In this document: piece after piece, positions 6,346 through 13,253 of the stretch
Layout: each line of letters opens with the position of its first letter
How positions within the stretch are numbered: the first letter of the stretch is position 1
Source of the DNA: CAZWVM01 sp964637705
Lineage (GTDB): Bacteria > UBA8481
Reading direction: 5' to 3'
Assembly (NCBI GenBank): GCA_964637705.1
Contig: CAZWVM010000028.1
Span: 1-25,223, forward strand
Length of the DNA: 25,223 nucleotides
The notes under the pieces: model-generated
The model's database searches: none
What the model was told of the DNA's origin: nothing
The model's input: the letters and a program-made list of their open reading frames with translations, nothing else
Program-made: the position numbers and the translations under genes

Positions 6346-6768
6346 TCAGAACGGAGGGACGCTGTCGGGTTCGGAGGAATCCGTGCGATTGAAGGCCTGG
6401 CAGATCCGCGTGATCGTCTCCCGGTCCTCCTCCCGGATGAAGTCGAAGAAGAGGACGAGGCCCACGCCGTTCGGGACGTCGTCGATGCGCGCGACGCTCG
6501 CGGTCGCCGTCGTCGTCGCGAGATCACGGAAGCGGAAGGTGATGAGGATACGCGTCCCGATCCCGAAGACCGTGCGCAACTCCGCGCTCTCGCCCGGGAT
6601 CCCGACCTTGACGGCCCGCGGCGTCAGGTCCACGAGGACTCCGCTCGACTCCTGCTGCGTCCCGAACTGCCGGACGATCCGGACCTGAATCCAGTCCGAA
6701 AGATCGGAGCTGTGTTCGACGTAACGGGGATCGCGGCGTCGAGACCCCTTCTCCTCATTCTCGACCAT
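6346..6768 (-). CDS. PilZ-domain protein
   Basis: The protein has 140 residues and no signal peptide or membrane helix. An N-terminal R11-x3-R15 (in RRRDPR) matches the first c-di-GMP-binding motif of PilZ domains. Beta strands follow (WIQVRIV, SGVLVDLTPRAVKVGIP, RILITFRF, ATASVARIDDV, GVGLVLFFDF), matching the six-strand barrel in order. The second motif, normally (D/N)xSxxG, reads DLTPRAV here, so nucleotide binding may be weak or lost. It precedes coaX with an 11-nt gap; no functional link between them is known to me. A TTGACA -35 lies upstream with a poor -10 (GAACCT) 6 nt before the ATG. The partner and output are unknown. Confidence 0.75.
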   Translation of the reverse strand: MVENEEKGSRRRDPRYVEHSSDLSDWIQVRIVRQFGTQQESSGVLVDLTPRAVKVGIPGESAELRTVFGIGTRILITFRFRDLATTTATASVARIDDVPNGVGLVLFFDFIREEDRETITRICQAFNRTDSSEPDSVPPF

Positions 6769-6774
6769 GCCTCA

Positions 6775-6803
6775 AGGTTCCCGCATTCGCCCCCCGGTGT
6801 CAA
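6775..6803 (-). promoter_or_regulatory. Promoter of the PilZ-coaX pair
   Basis: Minus strand: perfect TTGACA (6803-6798), 17 bp, GAACCT (6780-6775), then exactly 6 nt to the ATG at 6768. The -10 is a poor match, but the placement repeats the leaderless geometry seen elsewhere in the window. The 6769-6968 gap is a divergent promoter region without a gene. Confidence 0.45.
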
Positions 6804-6906
6804 CCGCGTAAGGCGTGAAGAGCGGGGCGCGGGCATCGGAAAATCCCGGGCATCATTTCACATGGCTTCACCCCGCTCATCGCGCCCGGCTCTCCGCGCC
6901 TTTGGA

Positions 6907-6953
6907 TTTCGGTCTCCCCAGTTTCTCCGATTTCGGTCTCTCCGTTTCTCCGA
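6907..6953. repeat. Two tandem copies of a 23-24-bp unit upstream of cysE
   Basis: TTTCGGTCTC, CCCA, GTTTCTCCGA (6907-6930) is followed directly by TTTCGGTCTC, TCC, GTTTCTCCGA (6931-6953). The second copy ends where the -10 box of cysE begins, so the pair covers the -35 and the region above it. It could be a binding site for a regulator or a simple duplication. Confidence 0.7.
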
Positions 6954-6959
6954 TAGAAT
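6954..6959 (+). promoter_or_regulatory. -10 box of the cysE-dtxR promoter
   Basis: TAGAAT lies 9 nt before the ATG at 6969. No good -35 is seen at 16-18 bp (TTTCGG at 17 bp), and no SD precedes the ATG, so the transcript is probably leaderless or has a leader of only a few bases. Confidence 0.5.
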
Positions 6960-6968
6960 GACGCCGCC

Positions 6969-7748
6969 ATGCCGAGGAATCCTCAAACCGAGACCTTCCA
7001 GCTCCATCGCGTCGGCGCGCTCGAGCGGATCCGGGAGGACGTCGAGGCCGTCCTGCACAGCGACCCGGCCGCGCGCTCCCGGCTCGAGGTCCTCACCTGC
7101 TACCCCGGTCTCCACGCCCTCTGGTTCCATCGGCTCGCCTTCGCCCTCTGGTGGCGCGGTTTCGCCTTCGCCGCTCGTTTCATCTCCCACGTCGCCCGCT
7201 TCCTCACCGGGATCGAGATCCACCCGGGCGCGAGAATCGGCCGGCGCGTCTTCATCGATCACGGCATGGGCGTCGTCATCGGCGAGACGACGATCGTCGA
7301 GGACGACGTGCTCATCTACAAGGGCGTCGTCCTCGGGGGAACCTCCTGCGAGCGGACGATCCGCCATCCCTACGTCAAGAAGGGCGCCGTCATCGGATCG
7401 AACGTCTGCATCCTCGGCGCCATCGTCGTCGGCGAGAACGCCAAGATCGGTTCCGGCTCCGTCGTCATCCACGACGTTCCGGACGGCGCGACCGTCGTCG
7501 GCATCCCGGGTCGCGCGATCCAGCGTAAGGAGAAGAAGTCCGGCAGTCTCGCTCACGCCGACCTCCCCGACCCCATCGCGCGGGCGCTCGACGCGCTCGT
7601 CCTGCGCGTCAACGACGCGCAGAAGCGCCTCCAAGCCGTTGAGGGCCGGATTCACATCCCCACCTCGCCCGACGCGCCGCCGCCAATCACGGACCTCCAG
7701 TCGCTCTACAGCGAGCCGGAGCGGCACGAGGACGGAAGCGGCATATGA
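6969..7748 (+). CDS. cysE: Serine O-acetyltransferase
   Basis: CysE acetylates L-serine with acetyl-CoA to give O-acetylserine, the precursor of cysteine, in the cytoplasm. The 259-residue product has the short N-terminal helical region of the EpsC/plant-like type and then a left-handed beta-helix built of hexapeptides. The family blocks HPGARIG (85-91), FIDHGMGVVIGET (96-107), GVVLGGT (119-125), RHP (132-134) and VGIPGR (177-182) are all present. About 75 residues after the acyltransferase domain form a charged tail without recognisable motif, longer than usual. The stop overlaps the next ATG (ATGA), so cysE and the metal regulator are made together. The ATG at 6969 is the only start that matches the frame close to the -10. 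Confidence 0.93.
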   Translation: MPRNPQTETFQLHRVGALERIREDVEAVLHSDPAARSRLEVLTCYPGLHALWFHRLAFALWWRGFAFAARFISHVARFLTGIEIHPGARIGRRVFIDHGMGVVIGETTIVEDDVLIYKGVVLGGTSCERTIRHPYVKKGAVIGSNVCILGAIVVGENAKIGSGSVVIHDVPDGATVVGIPGRAIQRKEKKSGSLAHADLPDPIARALDALVLRVNDAQKRLQAVEGRIHIPTSPDAPPPITDLQSLYSEPERHEDGSGI

Positions 7749-8230
7749 CGGGCGCCGACGACCGCCACGGCTTCTCGGAGGTCTGGAAGAGCTTCGAGGC
7801 CTCCCCGCTGACGCACAGCATGGCCCACTACCTCCTGGCCATCTCCGAACTGCGCGAGGAACGCGGCTACGCACGCATCACCGACGTCGCGCGCCGCCTC
7901 GGCGTCACCAAGGGTTCCGCCTCCATCGCGATCAAGGCCATGCGCGAAAAGGGCTTCGTCACCGAGGACGAGAACCGGATGCTCTTCCTCACCAAGCCCG
8001 GCGAGGGCGCCGTCGCCTCCATCGTCGGCTCGCGCTCGGCCCTGCTCCGCTTCCTCCACGAGGTTCTCGGCCTCGACGAGAACACCGCGCTCGAGGACTC
8101 CTGCAAGCTCGAGCACCTCATCGGGCGCCTGACCACCGAGCGGCTCGTCCGCTTCACGCGCTTCCTGGTCGAGGATCCGGACGGGCGCGAATTGATCCAG
8201 CGCTTCAACGAGGAGCTCCCGCGGCGGTAA
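7745..8230 (+). CDS. DtxR/MntR-family metal-dependent transcriptional repressor
   Basis: This 161-residue regulator has a winged helix-turn-helix at about 22-80 (ITDVARRLGVTKGSASIAIKAM is the recognition region) and the helical dimerisation domain at about 95-160. C120, E123 and H124 in SCKLEH line up with the DtxR metal ligands C102, E105 and H106. There is no C-terminal SH3-like domain, so it is MntR-sized. Its operator is not recognisable here. Coupling to cysE suggests a link between metal status and cysteine or Fe-S supply; this is inferred. Its last 190 bp recur almost unchanged at 10220-10409. Whether it senses Fe or Mn cannot be told. Confidence 0.9.
   Translation: MTGADDRHGFSEVWKSFEASPLTHSMAHYLLAISELREERGYARITDVARRLGVTKGSASIAIKAMREKGFVTEDENRMLFLTKPGEGAVASIVGSRSALLRFLHEVLGLDENTALEDSCKLEHLIGRLTTERLVRFTRFLVEDPDGRELIQRFNEELPRR
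8041..8230 (+). repeat. Direct repeat copy A: 3' end of the DtxR-family gene
   Basis: This 190-bp stretch matches 10220-10409 with seven base differences by my reading. Four are silent, two fall in one codon (R148 here, Ile there) and one changes the stop from TAA to TAG. The copies lie about 2.2 kb apart in the same orientation and bracket the SGNH gene. Confidence 0.95.
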
Positions 8231-8770
8231 CCGGGCGCCTTGATCGAAGGGCGCGCGGCAGGGTCCCGGGCTCCCATCGCCTCTTTGGCAGCAAATCCAT
8301 TGCCCCATTGTCCATGCCGTTTTCTACCCCAATGCCAGGCGTTTGGGTCGCACGCCGTCCCGGCTTGATTCGGCTTGTCATCATGTTGATCTTGACCCCG
8401 ACCACACGGAACGATTGGCAACCGCCAGGTCGCCGGCGCCGACGAGGAAATGGTTTCCCTCTCGCATAATCTTCCGTGAAAAATGGCGAATCGCCTTGGG
8501 GCAGGCGGGCCTCGATCGGGACCCGGGTAACAATGGCGGCGCGAGTCGATTTTCATATCGCTTCGAGTTGCCGGACATCGGAAGCTCCGTGCGTCAGGTG
8601 TGAATAACCACATCATCCCGTCGATAAGAATCTGACAAGCTCATGCCGGGGGAGCGATCAGGGTGAGAGAAACACGCTTGATCGGGGATTGAAGGGACAT
8701 GTCTGCCGGGTGTTGACGGCATTGCCGTTTACCCTTGCTCTCACGTGGGCAGGACATTATCTTCCGGCCC
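8231..8770. other. Intergenic stretch without a recognisable gene
   Basis: About 540 bases hold no ORF that looks coding; the longest frames are overlapping, compositionally odd and without family features. Base composition is less GC-rich than the neighbours. Around 8273-8324 lies a block resembling 10494-10547 before clpB. Further on I see only weak promoter-like elements (TTGACG near 8714, CATTAT about 10 nt before the ATG at 8771). It could contain eroded remains of a former gene. Confidence 0.6.
8273..8324. repeat. Noncoding repeat block A (partner at 10494-10547)
   Basis: The block shares a diverged core with the region before clpB: CCCATsGCC, TTGGCArC, TCCATTGCCmCATTGTCC and CGTTTT occur in the same order and near-equal spacing. 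It lies 43 bp after the DtxR stop, against about 85 bp in copy B. The inverted repeat seen in copy B is degraded here. Confidence 0.7.
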
Positions 8771-10048
8771 ATGAATGCGGACACCCAATCCCCGCAGGGG
8801 CAACCGAACGTGCCATTCCGGCGTCTCAAGAAATGCCTCATCCTCCTGAGGAACGCCTGGAGCATGGTCGGCATCGTCCTATTCATCCTTGTCGCGTACG
8901 AGGGAGGCTCCGAGATCGTGTCCCGCGCGAAGGCTCGCATGAGGCACGAACGGCCGGTCGTGAGCAACTCGGCCATGAACGCCGATGAATATCGAGGCGA
9001 GACCTGGGTCGTCGAATGCTTCCAGGAGCTCGAGGACCGCTCCGCAACCAGCCCCCTCGTGTGGATTCCCTACGTCTATTTCAGGAACGCGCCATTTCAC
9101 GGGGTTTACCATATTTTCGACCATTCGGGCCTCAGGGCCACGTGGAACCCCGCGCGGTTCGACGACTCGCCGCCCGTGCGCGTCTTCATGTTCGGAGGGT
9201 CCACCATGATGGGAATTGGAGCGCGCGATTCCGCGACGATCCCCTCGCACCTTTCCCGTCTCCTCAATCGGAACCGCGCGGCCGTGGAAGTGACTAATTT
9301 CGGCCAGGGCGGTTATGTGAGCACGCAGGAGGTCCTGATCCTGTTCGAGGAACTGCGTCGCGGCAACAGGCCGGACATCGTCATCTTCTACGACGGGCTC
9401 AACGACATCTTCTCTTCCATCATGAACCGCCATGCCGGTTGGCCCCAGAACGAGATCAACCGAGTCCAGGAATTCTGCCTCCTGAACGACCGCCGTTCGG
9501 CCGACCTTTACAGGGCCGCTTTATCGAGGTTCGTGGAACATCGCTCTCTCTACCGCCGCGTCAGGTATCTCCGGTCAAAGCTCGGCCTGGATCCGCCCCC
9601 GGATGCGACGCCCTGGGTGCCCGAGGGCGAACGTGAAAACCTGGCCGCGGCTACTGTGGAATCCTATCTGAGCAACGTGCGTTTCGTCGAGGCCATGGGG
9701 CGGGAATGGGGCTTCGTGCCGATCTTCTTCTGGCAGCCGACCGCCTATTCGAAGAGGAATCGGACGCCGTTCGAGGAAGAAGAGATCCGGAGGTTGAATT
9801 ACGCGGAGGAGACCCAACGCTTCTTCGCCCGGGTCAGCACTCTCTTCTCGGAGCATGAACAGGCGCGGCGAAATTCCCGCGTCGTGAATTTCGCCGACGT
9901 CCTGGGCGACTCTCCGGCCGGTGTGTATATCGACTACGGGCACATGACCGAATCGGGTTACGGGCTCGTGGCGTCAGCCATGGCGCCCCATGTCCTGCGC
10001 GTAATGGCGGACATGCCCCGGCACCGGAACCCCTTGCTCACTCCTTGA
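8771..10048 (+). CDS. Membrane-anchored SGNH-hydrolase-like protein
   Basis: The 425-residue product has a cytoplasmic basic N-terminus, one membrane helix (about 23-44), and a periplasmic SGNH fold. Block I is FGGSTMMG (S144 the presumed nucleophile), block II NFGQGG (N176, G178), block III YDGLND (N211), and block V D388-x2-H391 in DYGHMTESGY. All four catalytic or oxyanion residues are therefore in place. Such anchored SGNH proteins often add or remove acyl groups on surface polysaccharides (family knowledge); the substrate here is unknown. The ATG at 8771 has no SD; a TTG at 8735 in frame is less likely. Codon use has more A/T-ending codons than its neighbours, and the gene sits between two copies of the dtxR 3' end, so recent acquisition is likely. 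Confidence 0.85.
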   Translation: MNADTQSPQGQPNVPFRRLKKCLILLRNAWSMVGIVLFILVAYEGGSEIVSRAKARMRHERPVVSNSAMNADEYRGETWVVECFQELEDRSATSPLVWIPYVYFRNAPFHGVYHIFDHSGLRATWNPARFDDSPPVRVFMFGGSTMMGIGARDSATIPSHLSRLLNRNRAAVEVTNFGQGGYVSTQEVLILFEELRRGNRPDIVIFYDGLNDIFSSIMNRHAGWPQNEINRVQEFCLLNDRRSADLYRAALSRFVEHRSLYRRVRYLRSKLGLDPPPDATPWVPEGERENLAAATVESYLSNVRFVEAMGREWGFVPIFFWQPTAYSKRNRTPFEEEEIRRLNYAEETQRFFARVSTLFSEHEQARRNSRVVNFADVLGDSPAGVYIDYGHMTESGYGLVASAMAPHVLRVMADMPRHRNPLLTP

Positions 10049-10184
10049 CGCCCGAGACGGCAGCCCCCGGTCGTTTCGCGGAAAGGTTCTCCGGATCGTC
10101 TGGCATTATGCGAGGCGGCATGCTGTATCCCTAACGGTATGTGACTGGTGCGTTCCACGCCATACCCTCCCGGCAGTATTCGTC

Positions 10185-10409
10185 ATGGCGACCCTTCCGC
10201 ATTCCCATTCCCGTTCCGACCTGCTCCGCTTCCTGCACGAGGTGCTCGGCCTCGACGAGAACACCGCGCTCGAAGACTCCTGCAAGCTCGAGCACCTCAT
10301 CGGGCGCCTGACCACCGAGCGGCTCGTCCGCTTCACGCGCTTCCTGGTCGAGGATCCGGACGGGATCGAATTGATCCAGCGCTTCAACGAGGAGCTCCCG
10401 CGGCGCTAG
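10185..10409 (+). pseudogene. Truncated second copy of the DtxR-family gene (C-terminal domain only)
   Basis: An open frame from ATG 10185 encodes 74 residues: 12 new ones (MATLPHSHSRSD) followed by 62 almost identical to the C-terminal dimerisation domain of the regulator ending at 8230. The whole DNA-binding domain is missing, but the C-x2-E-H metal ligands are kept (C33, E36, H37). Four of the five altered sense codons are silent and the frame is intact, which is unusual for a dead fragment. No SD precedes the ATG and no convincing promoter is visible. It is either a recent relic, a segment kept alike by gene conversion, or a small protein able to pair with the full-length repressor. I label it a pseudogene with reserve. 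Confidence 0.6.
10220..10409 (+). repeat. Direct repeat copy B: 3' end of the DtxR-family gene
   Basis: This is the partner of 8041-8230. The match begins abruptly at CCTGCTCCGC and runs to the stop codon, after which the two sequences differ until the noncoding block at 10494-10547. Confidence 0.95.
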
Positions 10410-10493
10410 GGGCCCTCGGCTCAAGAAGACGCCGCGCCCGAGCCACGTTATCCCTCGCGTGGATGCGCATGAGAAACGGGATGACACGGCGCC

Positions 10494-10547
10494 GCCCATG
10501 GCCCCGTTGGCAACGGTTCCATTGCCACATTGTCCCTCGCGTTTTTC
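10494..10547. repeat. Noncoding repeat block B upstream of clpB
   Basis: The partner of 8273-8324, located 68-121 bp before the clpB start. Its placement suggests the original clpB upstream region, with block A the displaced copy, or the reverse. Confidence 0.65.
10508..10527. promoter_or_regulatory. Inverted repeat TGGCAA-N8-TTGCCA upstream of clpB
   Basis: Perfect 6-bp arms around 8 bases, overlapping another small palindrome (CCGTT-GGC-AACGG, 10504-10516). It does not match CIRCE, HAIR or CtsR sites, and the GG to GC distance (13) is wrong for a sigma-54 promoter. It is a candidate operator for clpB; its counterpart in block A keeps only part of the symmetry. Confidence 0.35.
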
Positions 10548-10614
10548 ATCTCCTTGTTTTCCAGGCCGTCTTTTCAGGCACGGCGATTGAATCCCTCTCC
10601 CGAACAGGAGATAG

Positions 10615-13173
10615 ATGATGATGAACGTCAACAACTGGACCGAGAAGCTCCAGGCCGTCGTGCAGAACGCCTTCGACCAGGCCGTGCGGCTCTCCCATGC
10701 CGAGATCGAACCGGCTCACCTGGCCGGGGCGATCCTCGAGACCGAGGGCTCAATCGCGCCGAAGATTCTCGAGGGAACCGGATCCTCCCTGGAGAAGACG
10801 CGGCGCGTCGTCGCGGAGAAACTCGGCAGGCTGCACAAGGTCGAGGGCGACGGCCTGCGCCAGCCGGCCCTCTCCCGCGCGGCCTCGCGCGCCCTGGCGA
10901 AGGCCGACGAGGAGCGCGGAAAGCTCGGGGACGACTACCTCTCCGTCGAGCACCTCCTCGTCGCCCTCGCGGATCACCTCGGCGAGAACGAGACCGCGCT
11001 GCGCTCGGCCGTCCAGCGTTTCCGCGGGAACCGCCGCGTGGATTCGAAGACCCCGGAGGTCCGCTACGAGGCGCTCGAGAAGTACGGGCGCGATCTCGTC
11101 GCGCTCGCGCGCGAAGGCAAGCTCGATCCCGTGATCGGTCGCGAGGCGGAGCAGAGGCGCGTGATCCGCATCCTCTCGCGCCGCACGAAGAACAATCCCG
11201 TTCTCGTCGGGCCGCCCGGCACGGGCAAGACCGCGGTCGTCGAGGGCATCGCCCAGCGGATCTACCGCGGCGACGTGCCGGAAGGGCTGAAGGACCGGGT
11301 GCTGTACGCGCTGGACATGGGCGCGCTCATCGCGGGAGCGAAGTACCGCGGCGAGTTCGAGGAGCGCCTGAAGGCGGTCCTCGACGAGATCAAGGCCGCG
11401 GACGGCCGGATCATCCTCTTCATCGACGAACTGCACCTGATCGTCGGCGCGGGCAAGACCGAGGGCGCGATGGACGCGGGAAACCTCCTGAAGCCCCTGC
11501 TCGCGCGCGGGGAACTCCACTGCATCGGCGCGACGACCTACGACGAGTACCGGAAGAACATCGAGAAGGACGCGGCGCTCGAGCGGCGCTTCCAGCCGGT
11601 GCCCGTGGAGCCCCCGGACCTGGAAGCCACGGTCTCGATCCTGCGGGGACTGAAGGAGCGCTTCGAGGTCCACCACGGCGTGAAGATCCTCGACTCCGCG
11701 CTCGTCGCGGCCGCCCGGCTTTCCGACCGCCATATCACCGACCGTTTCCTCCCCGACAAGGCGATCGACCTCGTGGACGAGGCCGCCGCCGCGGTGCGCA
11801 CCGAGATCGACAGCCTGCCGGCCGAATTGGACGACCTGAACCGCCGGATCATGCAGGCCGAAATCGAGGAGACGGCGCTCGCATCGGAGAAGGACGCGGC
11901 GACGAAGGAACGGCTCGCGGCGCTCCGGAAGGAGATCGCGGAGCTGAAGGAGAAAGCCTCGGGATTCAAGGCCCAGTGGGAGAAGGAGAAGGGCGGCATC
12001 GCGCGGCGCAAGGACCTGCAGGAACGGGTCGAGGCCGCGCGGCGCGAGATGGAGGCCGCCGAGCGCGCCTACAACCTGCAGCGCGCGGCCGAATTGAAGC
12101 ACGGGACGCTTCCGAACCTGGAGAAGGAGCTGGAGGCGCTTTCGGGCGCCTCCGCGCCGGGAGCGCTCCTCCGCGAGGAGGTCACGCCGGAGGAGATCGC
12201 GGAGGTGGTGTCGCGGTGGACCGGGATCCCGGCAGAGAAGCTCATGGAATCCGACCGGGAGCGGCTCCTGAAACTGGAGGACGAATTGCACCGCCGCGTC
12301 GTCGGACAGGACGAGGCCGTGCGAAGGGTCGCGGACGCGATCGTCCGCACGCGGTCCGGGCTCAAGGACCCCCGCCGCCCGGTCGGCGCCTTCCTCTTCC
12401 TCGGCCCCACGGGCGTCGGGAAGACCGAGCTCGCGCGCACGCTCGCCGCGACCCTCTTCGACAGCCCGGACCGCATGACGCGGATCGACATGTCGGAGTA
12501 CATGGAGAAGCACTCGGTGGCGCGGCTGATCGGGGCGCCCCCGGGTTACGTGGGATACGACGAGGGGGGGCAGCTCACAGAGGCCGTGAGGCGCAAGCCC
12601 TTCTCGGTCGTGCTCTTCGACGAGATCGAGAAGGCACACCCGGACGTCTTCAACGTATTCCTGCAGGTGCTCGACGAGGGCCGCCTCACCGACAACCAGG
12701 GCCGCACCGTCAGTTTCCGGCAGACCATCATCATCATGACCTCCAACCTCGGCACCGAGCTGATCACCGAGAGACTCCGGGAGCGGGGCGAGGTGACGGA
12801 GGGACTGAGGCGCGAGGTGATGAACGAGCTGAAGGCGCGTTTCCGCCCGGAGTTCCTGAACCGCCTCGACGACGTCGTCCTCTTCAAGCCGCTCGGCGCG
12901 GGCGAGGTCGAGGCCATCGTGCGCCTCCTCGTCGAGGATCTCGCGCGGCGGGCGAAGGAGCGCGGCCTGGACCTCAGGGTCACCGACCGCGCGATCCGCC
13001 ACGCGGCCGAGGCCGGCTTCGACCCGGCCTTCGGGGCGCGGCCCCTGCGGCGCTACGTGGAGCGCGAGATGGAGATGGCGCTGGCGCGGGCGATCCTGAA
13101 GGGCGAAGCCGGGACCGGCGACGCGGTCACGATCGACTGGGACGGGAGGTGGATCGTCGGCGCCAGGCCGTGA
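10615..13173 (+). CDS. clpB: ATP-dependent disaggregase ClpB
   Basis: ClpB is a hexameric AAA+ chaperone that, with DnaK, pulls polypeptides out of aggregates in the cytoplasm. The 852-residue protein is full length: N domain (about 4-145), first AAA+ with Walker A GPPGTGKT (199-206) and FIDELH, coiled-coil middle domain (about 400-525) rich in Glu/Lys/Arg, second AAA+ with Walker A GPTGVGKT (597-604) and VLFDEIEKAH, and the C-terminal small domain. The middle domain and absence of a ClpP-binding loop separate it from ClpA and ClpC. AGGAG lies at 10606-10610; three ATG codons in a row (10615, 10618, 10621) make the exact start uncertain by two residues. No sigma-32 or CIRCE site is recognisable. 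It appears to be its own transcription unit. Confidence 0.97.
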   Translation: MMMNVNNWTEKLQAVVQNAFDQAVRLSHAEIEPAHLAGAILETEGSIAPKILEGTGSSLEKTRRVVAEKLGRLHKVEGDGLRQPALSRAASRALAKADEERGKLGDDYLSVEHLLVALADHLGENETALRSAVQRFRGNRRVDSKTPEVRYEALEKYGRDLVALAREGKLDPVIGREAEQRRVIRILSRRTKNNPVLVGPPGTGKTAVVEGIAQRIYRGDVPEGLKDRVLYALDMGALIAGAKYRGEFEERLKAVLDEIKAADGRIILFIDELHLIVGAGKTEGAMDAGNLLKPLLARGELHCIGATTYDEYRKNIEKDAALERRFQPVPVEPPDLEATVSILRGLKERFEVHHGVKILDSALVAAARLSDRHITDRFLPDKAIDLVDEAAAAVRTEIDSLPAELDDLNRRIMQAEIEETALASEKDAATKERLAALRKEIAELKEKASGFKAQWEKEKGGIARRKDLQERVEAARREMEAAERAYNLQRAAELKHGTLPNLEKELEALSGASAPGALLREEVTPEEIAEVVSRWTGIPAEKLMESDRERLLKLEDELHRRVVGQDEAVRRVADAIVRTRSGLKDPRRPVGAFLFLGPTGVGKTELARTLAATLFDSPDRMTRIDMSEYMEKHSVARLIGAPPGYVGYDEGGQLTEAVRRKPFSVVLFDEIEKAHPDVFNVFLQVLDEGRLTDNQGRTVSFRQTIIIMTSNLGTELITERLRERGEVTEGLRREVMNELKARFRPEFLNRLDDVVLFKPLGAGEVEAIVRLLVEDLARRAKERGLDLRVTDRAIRHAAEAGFDPAFGARPLRRYVEREMEMALARAILKGEAGTGDAVTIDWDGRWIVGARP

Positions 13174-13241
13174 AGGACGGGGCCCGCCTGGCGCGGGGCG
13201 CGGCTCGTCACTCATCCCTTTCTTCTCACCTCCGATGGGCC

Positions 13242-13247
13242 TATGAT
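13242..13247 (+). promoter_or_regulatory. -10 box of the cca operon
   Basis: TATGAT lies exactly 6 nt before the GTG at 13254; the same hexamer and spacing precede the ATG at 3611 on the other strand. No clear -35 is seen (TTTCTT at 17 bp). No SD is present, so a leaderless transcript is likely. Confidence 0.5.
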
Positions 13248-13253
13248 TTCCGG

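Noticed and set aside
8343..8603. Small ORFs in the gap between dtxR and the SGNH gene
   Set aside because: Several overlapping frames on both strands, none with SD, family motif or coding-like third-position bias.
8735..8770. TTG start extending the SGNH protein by 12 residues
   Set aside because: No SD, and the ATG at 8771 gives a normal basic N-terminus before the membrane helix; it cannot be fully excluded.
8041..10409. Insertion sequence or integrase island around the SGNH gene
   Set aside because: No transposase, integrase, terminal inverted repeats or target-site duplication is visible; only the long direct repeats support a rearrangement.
10508..10527. Sigma-54 (-24/-12) promoter before clpB
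   Set aside because: TGGCA and TTGCC look right but the GG-GC gap is 13 instead of 10 bases.
10530..13253. Very long plus-strand frame (about 1355 residues) that ends with cca
   Set aside because: Its first two thirds are the +1 shadow of clpB, Arg/Gly/Pro-rich without any family motif; only the part from the GTG at 13254 is a real protein.
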